Source: Phoronis australis (Eukaryota; Phoronida; Phoronidae). From it: 64,000 bases of DNA. Under the pieces are notes generated by a model. It ran no database searches and had not been told where the DNA came from. It saw nothing but the letters and a program-made list of their open reading frames with translations. Of this stretch, positions 23,004-35,000 are shown piece after piece (position 1 is the first letter of the stretch; the number at the start of each line of letters is the position of its first letter). The translations under genes were made by a program, and so were the position numbers. The stretch lies in contig NMRA01000689.1 in the NCBI GenBank assembly GCA_002633005.1, positions 124,001-188,000 of the forward strand. The letters are read 5' to 3'.

Positions 23004-26000
23004 GTAAAATACGTGTAGCCACTCATTTGATAGAAACCTTGCAACGACTAGGTTAGGTCGTCCAGTAGCGCCGTCGATCCCTTGAAATTTGACTCTTGTA
23101 TTCCTGCATTTGGCTTCGATGTCACTAAGCCCTAATTTGCTTGTCGTGGTCTTTGCCCGACACTCACGATCGTTTGAACCAGTTTTCGTGGTTTTGGACT
23201 TTAAAAAATAAAATGTAGAATGTGTCCTCATGACCTACAAAAACGGGACCCCTTCCGGCGAAGTCCTTGACCGTACGTCCCATCTTCAACGTGCCCTTCT
23301 ACGACGCCTGAGGCTAACGAAGGAAAAAGGTATGCCTCCATGGATTTTCATACTTTCTAGAATTTAGTTGGGCTACGTTCTGTAGACACAAAAGTTTCGC
23401 AAACAATGCTAGTGTGATAACGAGCCTCCCTTGTAACGATTAGCCGCTATCTCTCGACGTTTAGCGTGGTCGTGCGTTTTCAGGAGTTTCTTGGGTCTCA
23501 CGAGTACGCTCTGCCGGGGTTCGCGTCCAGACAGGGAACATTGATCCGGCTGCGCAGCTGTTGATTTAAATAGCTGTCTCTAGTGAGCACCTGCAAAAAC
23601 AGTCGCACCGCAACACCGACTGTGAAGTATAGCCTACACAGAATGCAATGCTGTACTATCTATGCAGGGACCGTCGTGTGCAAAAATCAGTGTAAGACAG
23701 ATAAGAGTGTCCCTGCCCGGTTGCATGAAACAGACCCAAACAGGAACGTAACTAAGTTCTCTTAATCTACTACGTATATGTGGATTTGTGAAAACACTGA
23801 TTGTCCTTTTTTATGATGTTTGAGTCAGCAGTTTTTGGCTTTGAAACAAATCGAGAGCGAAGTCAAAGTTGAGTTCTCAATATTATTAAAAACAAGTAGG
23901 CATCTTTTCATGCAATGCGCCTAATTTAATTACAAAGTCCCTAATTATTTTGAATGAATTAAGGGCTCAGTTTTTAGTTATGTTAATAGGAAATGTTATT
24001 AGTCACAGAGGAGCTTACAATAAATACGAAATAATGAAAAACACTGCATCTCTGATCAAAGAACGAAACAAATACCAAAAAGATTTAGGGAACTTGGTGG
24101 AGTCCCTATTTGGGACTGCTTCATTGAACCGGGCACTGGGCCACTGGTTTCCACATCATATCACTGTTTCCAGGTGTAATTTGTCCCAATCATGCACACT
24201 CGTCGTGAAATTAGACTTAAAGCCCGACCCCTTGCCAACATAAACACAGAAGCAAGATGTCAAAGTTACAGACTGACAACGATGTGCTTCATTTGTTAGG
24301 AGAACATGTAGTTCAAGGGTTCCGGTAATTAAGTTCACCTGATGCAGAGATTTTCTGATCTCAACTTTTAGTCATAAAAAATATTGATTTTGAACATTTC
24401 TCATAAAGCAAATGAAGGACAACATTCCTTTTTGTATAACTGGTTTGGAATTATCTAAGTTTTTAACATTTTTGAAATAAAAATTTGTGAGAATTTTTGT
24501 GAAAATTTTATTGAAGCGAAACTGGATATCAGAGATAAAAAGAATAAGAAATACTTCTCACTTTGTCGCGATGATGAAATATCATTTCACCCTTTACACA
24601 GTCTGTTAGTCATTTCTTATATCACTGAGATTAAAAATTAGAATTATATTTTTGAATATGCTCCACAATATGTTCATTTTTACAGCTGGAAACAAATTAT
24701 CGTTTGCCAACTACTATGGTAGTTACATGGTGTTACAACAAGCGCCTGCCAAGGCTACGGTATGGGGGACCGGAAGTGTCGGGGACCATCTTACGCTTAC
24801 TGTAACCATGGCACAGGGACAAAACAAATCGATGCAAATTTACAAGACAACTGTAGAGGAAGGTAAATGTTGAGAAAACGTAAGTTCCATCTGCTCAACA
24901 CATTTGAACAAATTTTTTGACATAATCACGACAAATATCTTGGAATTCGTTATTTCTCAATTATTTTCGGTCAGCCAAATTGGTTAGTTCTGCAACGAAA
25001 ACTCATTTTGATAACACAGCCATACATGCCGCCATTTTTGTCGACTTACGCAGACTGTGGTTCGCGCTGGATTTCACGAAATTTTACGTTTTCACATAAC
25101 CATGGTTACAAACATGTAGAATATACACATTCTTTGCGTTCTTTTAACGTTCCGGTAATGGCCGACTGGGTAATGACAGTGTTGGCTTAGTGTCGTGAAA
25201 TGTATGCCTTGGTTTATTAGTAATTAATGTTGATTATGAAACCCTATACCAATCCTATACCAAGGGCCCAAGAACATTTACCACGCGGTGGAACACCTAC
25301 CTTAGGAGTAGAACAATTATCACTCTCCACAATGCCTTTACCGCAAGATCTTATCACAACCAAGAAGCTTTACCACTGAACCGCAGGCACACTCATCACA
25401 CATCACACGGGAGCAAGTGCTCATTGCATGTGATATGTAGTATTTTGCAGCCTGTGGTGCGAGTTCGATTGATATCGCTGAAACGAGAATTCTTGGATAT
25501 TTTAGGGTTGTACCCGGATGTTTCCACAAAAGGTGGCGTTTGGAGGGTTCTGTTGAATGCTATGCCCGCAGGCGGTCCTTACTCGATAGAAGCACGCGGC
25601 TCCAGCGAGCTCGTTGATATTCATGATGTTATGTTTGGTGACGTTTGGTTATGCGCTGGACAAAGTAACATGGAGTTTACGATGTCGATGGTAGGCCAAC
25701 AATTGTGTTCATACCAAAAGTTATATAATGGCATCGGAAACGGTACTGGTTGGTGGGAATCATAAGTGGATTTACGATGTGGCCCAAGGAGGCTACCTCA
25801 ACCCCCCCCCCCTTATTNATACACATTCTTTGCGTTCTTTTAACGTTCCGGTAATGGCCGACTGGGTAATGACAGTGTTGGCTTAGTGTCGTGAAATGTA
25901 TGCCTTGGTTTATTAGTAATTAATGTTGATTATGAAACCCTATACCAATCCTATACCAAGGGCCCAAGAACATTTACCACGTGGTGGAACACCTACCTTA

Positions 26001-29000
26001 GGAGTAGAACAATTATCACTATCCACAATGCCCTTACCGCAAGATCTTATCGCAAACAAGAACCCCTACCACTGAACCGCAGGCACGCTCATCACACACC
26101 ACACGGAAGCAAGTGCTCATTGCATGTGATATGTAGTATTTTGCAGCCTGTGGTGCGAGTTCGATTGATATCGCTGAAACGAGAATTCTTGGATTTTTTA
26201 GGGTTGTACCCGGATGTTTCCACAAAAGGTGGCGTTTGGAGGGTTCTGTTGAATGCCATGCCCGCAGGCGGTCCTTACTCGATAGAAGTACGCGGCTCCA
26301 GCGAGCTCATTGATATTCATGATGTTATGTTTGGTGACGTTTGGTTATGCGCTGGACAAAGTAACATGGAGTTAACGATGTCGATGGTAGGTGTCGCCAA
26401 AAATTGTTTTCATACCAAAAGTTATATAATGGCATCGGAAACGGTACTGCTTGGTGGGAATCATAAGTGGATTTACGATGTGGCCCAAGGAGGCTACCTC
26501 AACCCCCCCCCCCTTATTCGGACAACACTACAAAGAGTCCACGGTATGGGATTTTAAGGCCTACAAATTTTCTTTTTCTTTGAGAAGAATGGTTGGACTC
26601 CCCTGGCCCTTTCGCGAGATCCTAATATCCGCCTGTGGGAATGATACTCCAGAACACGTGACACAGTTTCAACTGATCATAACACAGAGGCATGGCGATA
26701 ATTTGGCAATCACGATGAAAATGTTGCCTCTGAAAACTTAGACGTGGAGGCAGAGAGTCAACTTCTACCTTTGTGTGTATGTGGTGTGGGACACAACAGA
26801 CCATCCAAAAATTACCCAAACAGTTGTTTCACAGGAACAATTTTACAGTGATGGAGAGCCTGAAAATAGGCAAATGAATGAAATAAAATTGTGGTAACTA
26901 CCCCAGGCGATGCAAACTCAAACTTGACTCCGCCCAGATCTCATTAATTCCACAAATTTAGGCTACGTCAGCCACTAAGCGCGGGTTTGTACGGTGTTGT
27001 GGACTTGGTTGAATCTAGCGTCGGTGCGTTCCGCAGACGCGTTTTCCCCGAGGTTCTCGCGGAGCGCACGTCTGGTTACGAATGGAACGTGGATCTGTTT
27101 CCAAATGGTCAGTGCATTCTCAGTATTGCGAACAGCCTGAGTTACCCTTTTGAGTTTACGGTCGTGGTGACAGCGGGTGTAGCAATGGTTTTTGAGGAAT
27201 AAAATGTATTGTTCAGTGTAGTTTGAATGTGTAGTGGGTCGGGTGATGATTAAGTCACCACTGCATTCTGTTAAAGGTGTTTAATGCGTCTGAAGAGATT
27301 GCCACTGCTGGAAACTTTCCTGACGTGAGAGTGTTCACCTTGAAGCCACAGTCTGGGATGATACCACATACTGATGTCATCGAAGTGGCGCAGTCGTGGA
27401 CAATGTCCAGCAAAGGTAAGCCCTTTGAAACAGCGCTTGCTAATTTGAATTTTTGTTGAAATAGAAACTAAAATTTATTTCAGTTACTTGCACGGTGCCT
27501 ATGGTAAAATTAATGACCAAAATTGTATTTTTTCATTTTTCAAATGCTCATTGCACTGCCAAAACTGTCCAAAATTTCAATGGGTGTTTGTTGCTGACAG
27601 CCATTCCATAAAAAAAAATTAATTAAACAAGTGAAATCGTCTTCTGTTTCATTCTTGTTGAAATATTGATAAAATAAAATTTTACCCTTCCGCCATAGTG
27701 TGTTCCAATTTGAAGAAACTTTTTGCTCTACCCATCATCTTATAAAGTACTGTAGTCTCTTTTGTCATTTTCTTCTTTTCTCCGTTCTCCGTAGCAACAA
27801 TTGGTGGACCGGATTGGAAGTATTTCTCCGCTGTCTGCTGGCTTTTCGGCCGCTATCTGTATAAACGCCTGAACTATCCAATTGGTTTGATTGCTTCGAC
27901 TTGGGGCGGTACGCCTATAGAAAGGTGGTCCTCGCCCGCGGTTTTGAAGTCGTGCAGCATACCTCACGAGGCAAGTATATGTGTACTCTGCAACAGGTTT
28001 CACATAGGCGAAGTAGTGTCTGGAAATGACCACCGCCAGTAATAATCTCGATGCGTCGTGTCTTTGTATTCTTCACCTTTTGCTGTTCGTATTTTGTACA
28101 CTTGTTTCTGTATTTCACACCTGAAGATTGTCTCGCAATTATTTAAAGCTACATTTCGCGCTGCGATTTAACTGGCAAAAACAATGAAAATCGATTGATG
28201 TCCTTTACTCTCACGAAATCGGTCTCACAATATTCTTTTCCACAGTAGGATTTTGTTTCCAGCACCAACAAGTACACCAAAATCGTCAGCGATTCAAGAA
28301 AACGCCTCAGAATTTATTGGTGTTGATCGACCCTAAGATTGTGGAATCGAAAATGGCGCATGCTGGCATTGCCTGTGTTTTTGGTTACAGGCTCATTCGG
28401 CAATAATTTGATGAACATGACTAAGTTAATGGATGTTTTTAAACCCCAATGGGCTTCGGTTCAGTGTTCAACATTCACAGTTAAGCAGCGGCGAAATACA
28501 GCTGTATCGGTGTGTGTTCGCTCCAATGCTTAACGATCCGTTTGTGTGCTGCATAGTTCCCTCTACCTATGGTTTACCTATAACGTGACGTACGAGTAAT
28601 TTGAAAGATTGTTACTTGTAAACTGGTGCAAAATAGTCGCATTAAAATACATTTTAATTAAACCATTGCATAAAACGTAACTGTCAAGGAACAAAGATCG
28701 TTTTGACGAATAGCTGGACATCTTTTAAGCATCTCGTGATATTGTAGGAACACGACAGTGAAATATGGAACGCCATGATTTTCCCTTTGTACAATATGAC
28801 CATCAAAGGCGCCATCTGGTACCAAGGAGAATCTAACACCGACAAGCCCGATTCTTACAACTGTTCGTTTCCCGCAATGATCAGCGACTGGCGAGCAGGT
28901 TTCAATAAAGCTAGCAGCCGACAAACACAGCAGTTGTTGCCGTTTGGCTTTGTTCAGGTACCCGAGTGTTTGAAATTTTGACAGATGGGCCAACATCGCA

Positions 29001-32000
29001 TATAAGTTTGATTTTGAGACTACTTCAGTTTATGCTTTTTATCGTTATTGACCAGGACGGGGATGGTGGTAATTATTATGAATATTCATGCCTCCGTCAT
29101 TGCCCTCGGCTCTGCAACCAGCACAGCAAAAATAATGTATGTGCACATTTCAGTAAACGCTTTGGGTTTTCATTTTGTCTTGTGTGCTTATGGTCCTTAA
29201 TTAGGGCGTTAGTCGTAGCTCACTTCTTACCATCCTGTGACCATGTCAGGAGGCCAACTTCATGTCCTCAAGCCTTTCTCGCGTTGCTAATTTTTTATGC
29301 CTCCAAATTTTACATTATTGGTCAAGAGGTGGCGCTTTATGATGCTTCTTCACAAGATCAGAATTTGAGGTGTAGAACTATTTTTGCTGTCTCCGTATTT
29401 ATTGAGTCAAATTTCTAAGTTTAAACACGGGGACTTTATGCTTTAATAAAATAAATGGATTCAGCAATCAAAAACATAAAAGCAAAAATGTCTCTCCCAT
29501 GCATGGCCTAAACGTGGTGTTATTGGGAGCCCCATCAATGATAGTTGTAGAAGGAATGGTGATGGTGATGATGACGGTAGTGCTGATGACTGTGACAATG
29601 GTGACACTGGTGATGGTTAGAGGTGTGGATTAAAAGTAGTCAGTGTTGGCGGCTGTGGTAGTAGCGATGGTGCATGGTGGAAGCAGTTGTGGTGGAATTG
29701 TGGTGGTGGTGGTGGTGGTGGTGGCATTCAGATGGAGATGATGGTGGGTGTGGTGATGATAAAGGAGGAAGCGGTGGTGGTTGTGGTATTGGTGGTTGAA
29801 GAGATAGTGCTGATGGTATAGTGGCGTTCAGGTGGAGATGATGATGGTGGTGGTGGTGCTGGTGGTGATACAGGAGGCGGTGGTGGTGGTGGTGGTGGCA
29901 GTCTGTGTAGAGATAGTGGTGGTTGTAGAGATGGTAGTAGTTGAAAGATAGTGGTGATGGTTTAGTGGCTTTCAGGTGGAGATGATGGTGGTGGTGATAG
30001 AGGAGGAGGTGCTTGTGGTGGTGGTGGCGGTTGTAGAAATGGTGATGGCTGTAGAGATGGTTGTGGTGGTAGTGGTATTCAGGTGGAGATGATGGTGGTG
30101 GATGTGGTAAACACGATGGTAGTGGTTGTGGTAGCGGAGGAGATAGTGGTGGTGTTAGGGATGGTGGTGATGGTGGTACTTGTGGTGGTGGTACAGTCAG
30201 TGGAGATGGAAGAGTTGTTGTTGTTGTTGGTGGTGGTTGTGGTGGTGGTGGTGGTAATGATTACGTGATTGTTCGATATATCTGGATCATCACTACAACA
30301 ACAATGTAGGACCAAATCCCAAGTGTCTGAAGCGTACATGAATTTTCCGCTAAATTTCAACTTCCCGCTTGCAAGCAGTAAAGGTTTGAGGAAAGCCATG
30401 ACTGAGCAAAAGGTGGGGTTAACAACTGGCAATCTATAGCTTAGAACAGACTCAAAAATTATGAAATTGACATTCCTAGTCTTCATATGCAGCACAAAAC
30501 TTAAAATGCGTGTTAACCCAGCAGGTACCAATTTTTAATAGAACTGGAGGAGGCAAATTCAGCCGTGGTTCAAACAAATATTGAATGTCACCTTAAGGGA
30601 CCTGGGACCAGGGTCTTATCTTCGTCCTCAAAATTATTCGAAAATTGACCAATGGCATGACACGTTTCCAGTTAACTTATAAATTTGACCAACCATGCGG
30701 CCTGATGGGTCAATATTCGAGCCTGAACTCAGAAATTAGATTCTGGTGTTTTTGCTAATATCTGCTAATAGCCTAAGTAAAGATGGTTTGTGTGGTTTAC
30801 AGCTGGCTCCCTATCGCCCACCGCCTGATGGTGACTCTCCACGTGGATTTCCTGATATTCGCTGGCATCAAACTGCCGACATGGGCGTAGCTCCTAATCC
30901 TAAACTGCCAAACGTGTTTATGTCTGTAGCCGTGGATCTCCCTGACTACAAATCACCGTATGGTTCGTAAGTACGCATACTTTATCATTCGTAAGAAGGT
31001 ATACTCACACAAAAACTATCAAAACTTTCATATACAAACATCCATACAACTGAAAACTCAACACTTACGAGCAATTCCATATAAAAACCAGATGGTGGGC
31101 TATATATGCGAAATCACTAATTTTTTTGAAACTTAGCACATCAGCTGGCCTTGTCAAAAGAAAGCTGAGCCTGATGTTTTAAGAGTTTCTGAGTTTTTTT
31201 TAACCCTTTTTAACACCACTTTGTACTTTTTCTGAAAAATAGCAAATAATAGTACTCGGAAGTAGGTAACTTTTTGCCAGCAACAACACAGCAGAAAGAA
31301 GAAAGAATAACATACAAGAAAAAATAAATCGGATGGATTTATTGATTTTTTATGTCCTCCCATTTTAGCCTACAAAAATGTCATTTTCACTGCTTATTAT
31401 TAAGGCCATTTTTACGCATTTTTATCGCTCTCCCAAATCTATATCGGCTTCTTTTGGAACATGAGTTGACTTCCGTTTGTTACTGCTGTCTTTGTTCCGC
31501 CCAACACAAGAATAAAAAATCTTGTCTCTTTCATAGTTTTTGTGCAGTCATTTTTTACATAACTCACTTACACAATTTTCTGTCAATCTGTGACTGTCAG
31601 TTACATTAAAAGACTCTAGGAGGCGCTACTCGATTGTGCAATTATCTATCGACCAAGATGCCAAATAGAACAAACATCATTTGTTTTGCTACATCAGTGA
31701 CGAAGGAGATCATGGGAAGCTGTATGAGAGATTTTTTCTTCGCGGATTTTCAGTTTTGCTGGTGCAAAAATAAAAATCTATTATAGGATTACAGAACTAA
31801 AGAAAGTCAATTTTTATGTACTGATGGGTTAATAATACAACCCCCATCACCATCTCATACTTCAGAGAAGAAGGTTTTATTCTTATTAAGGGTGCCCAAT
31901 GCCCATTCCCCCTTGCTTGGTCAGTTTTTGAACACCGTAATGGACTAAGAATCCCACGCACTGCCTGCAGTGCATGCTGGTCCATTTTTCAGACCTGGAC

Positions 32001-35000
32001 AAGTCCCTGTACATGCGCTTGAAAAAGTCCTCAGTCTCAAACTAATAGCAAAGTTCATACTAAAACTAATCAAGATCTTCGAGATCGCAAGTGAAAAGAG
32101 GACGGTGGATACAAGCAGAGGTGTCGTGTTATTGGACATACAAAGGGTCACGCAATGCTTTAANNNNNNNNNNNNNNNNNNNNNNNNNNNNNNNNNNNNN
32201 NNNNNNNNNNNNNNNNNNNNNNNNNNNNNNNNNNNNNNNNNNNNNNNNNNNNNNNNNNNNNNNNNNNNNNNNNNNNNNNNNNNNNNNNNNNNNNNNNNNN
32301 NNNNNNNNNNNNNNNNNNNNNNNNNNNNNNNNNNNNNNNNNNNNNNNNNNNNNNNNNNNNNNNNNNNNNNNNNNNNNNNNNNNNNNNNNNNNNNNNNNNN
32401 NNNNNNNNNNNNNNNNNNNNNNNNNNNNNNNNNNNNNNNNNNNNNNNNNNNNNNNNNNNNNNNNNNNNNNNNNNNNNNNNNNNNNNNNNNNNNNNNNNNN
32501 NNNNNNNNNNNNNNNNNNNNNNNNNNNNNNNNNNNNNNNNNNNNNNNNNNNNNNNNNNNNNNNNNNNNNNNNNNNNNNNNNNNNNNNNNNNNNNNNNNNN
32601 NNNNNNNNCAGCGGCGAAATTAGGGGTCATTGAGTGCACAAAATTTGGCATTTGGGTTTATGTTAGGATACCTACCCATGTACAAAAAATGAAGTTGTTT
32701 TAAATTTTGACGTATAGACTGATTTTTGAAAATCTACTGGTTTTTATATGGACTGTCTCTTAATTCTTGTATTACACAAAAGCGGCCGAGCATGGTGGCA
32801 GTGAGCCAATGGAATTTGCAGTTTCAGAAAAATAACAGGTACGGATATTTACTATTGAAAACATAATACTTTCAGTGATATCCAAGTTACCGGCTTCCTA
32901 AACCAGTATTTAAACAATTGGGTGTTGTTGCGACTTACCAGCTAAAAGTTTCACAATATGTAAATTCCGTTCATGCGGCGGAATCAAAACCACAGTTTCT
33001 TTAAGGTATGCTAGGTTTAGTGTATGATGCATTTCCACACAACACTTCAAAAACTAACCGCAAAATACGTTGAATCCATCCCAAAACGGGAACATGTCAT
33101 TGTTTCTTTAATAGAAAGCTATTTACCAAATTCAGTAAAAATCCGTCAAGGAATTTAGAAGTAAAAGAGGAAAACAAAAAAAAAATTGCCACTAGGGGGC
33201 AAAAATTCATTGGAAAGTCATCTTGGTCCGTTGTTTACTTCACATAAATACACTTACTAAAATTAATCAAGATCCTGCAGTGGGTTCAGGAGATACAGCT
33301 ATGGGCGCAAAAACAAAACTGCCACAGTAGTCGATGTCGTTGGAAAATCATCATTAACCGTCCCCTTCACACTAAGAACATATATGCTAATTTTCAAAAT
33401 TATGCTTAGAGTGGTTTGGTTGGCAGAGGAGAGGACGCCAAAAGCAGACTAGGAAACAATAAGAATGGCCCTTAGATGGCGTAAAATATGTCGAATCATC
33501 CAAAAACGCCGTTTCTGTAATGGAAAGCTGTTTACCAAATTTCATAAAAATCCATCAAGGAACTTCAGAGAAATGGGGGATAACGGAAAAAATGAAATTG
33601 CCGCTAGTGGGCACAGCGTTTGTTGGATCCGTCTGAAAGTCGTCGTCGTCCGCTGTCAACTTCATATAAATGCACTTGCTAAATTTAATATAGATCCTGC
33701 AATGGGTTTAGTAGAAATAGCCATGGGCGCTACAAAAAAACAAAACTGCCACTAGGAAGAGTCAAAGTCGTCGGAAGGTTATCGTCAACCGTTCTCTTCA
33801 CACTAAGAACATATATGCCATTTTTCACAATCATTATATGGATGGTTTGTTTGATAGGGAGGCAGACTCGAAAACAGCAAAAATGGCCACTGGGTGTAAC
33901 ATAATACCTCAAATACATCCGAAAATGGGAGGATAACGCCATCTCCCTAATAGATGGTTATGTGCCAAAATTCATGAAAATCCGTTGAGGAACTTTGAAG
34001 ATACAGAGGTAAATGTATAAAACTAGGATTGCCACTAGGGGGCACACCAGTTGTTGGATCCATCCGAAATTTGTCGTCATCTGTCATGTGGGCTCATAAA
34101 AACCCGTGTTCCATTCAGAAACTGATGAGGTGCACATCTGAATACGGCTGACCGACAAGTCAGACATGACTGAATGACAAAAAGTACTGAATAAGTGAAA
34201 AATTATGATAAACTGCCATTACAATTTTAAAGGGAAGTGAACTGTATTGTCAATTTTTGAGTCGTGGGGTATAATCATGAGAGGAGCTTCTTTCCATACT
34301 TAAAAATATATTGACGTAAACATTAAAATACAAATTACGGCAAGCAATCGCCTCAGGGATGGTCGCCATCATTGCTCTGGCATAATCTACTCGCTTCAAT
34401 GGCGACCCGAGCAGACTAGTTGAAAGGCAAATCTGGTGACGATTTCACCAGCTATCACAAGTCATATGTACTAAAGATGTGTATAAAGATGGGTCACGTT
34501 TTGTACAAGTATGGTACACACTTTTTCGTGGTCTTTCGGTATAAACATGGGTCACACCTTTGAACCATTTGAATAAATATGGATCGCAATTTTCAGACTT
34601 GCAAGGTATAACATGGTTGCAATTTTCAAAGTCCAGCAGCCCATCCTAACCCGCTTAGGCCTATCAGGTTTGTCCCCCTGAGCAATCAGTAAGTCGTAAG
34701 TTGTCAGTGAGAGCTAATACAATATTCTGAACTCAAGTCATGACCTGTTGACCCAGGCCAACAGTTGTGATAAATATGAAGTAACGTTTTAGCAACTACT
34801 AATATCTTACTTGCACCAACAGGGACTAACAAATCAAACTGGCGAAAAATCTTTTGCGACATGCGAAAGTCAAAGCCCCGTTAAATCTTTCGCTTCGTTC
34901 TAGCTGTGTGTTTTCGATAACAGCACATTAATTTTTGTCTAAAGCCAAGTCCAAACTTATGTCGATATGTAAAACATATGAGGGCGCTTTTCCATTGATT

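Larger units (their letters stand above)
25123..26518. repeat. Direct duplication (about 696 bp) containing SIAE exon 3, joined by a single N
   Basis: Copy 1 is 25123-25817 and copy 2 is 25819-26518, with N at 25818. Copies differ at scattered positions (for example GGATATTTTAG versus GGATTTTTTAG at the exon acceptor, and GAGTTTACG versus GAGTTAACG in the exon). Each copy holds a complete exon 3 of 185 nt (25506-25690 and 26202-26386). Because 185 is not a multiple of three, tandem inclusion would shift the frame, so only one copy can be used per transcript. The divergence looks like allelic variation. Confidence 0.85.

Noticed and set aside
28261-28320. Possible extra SIAE exon after the TTTCCAG acceptor
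   Set aside because: Exons 5 and 6 join in phase without it, and the segment belongs to repeat family R1.
30079-30531. Poly-Val and poly-Thr open frames
   Set aside because: Encoded by the GGT-rich VNTR, with no real protein features.
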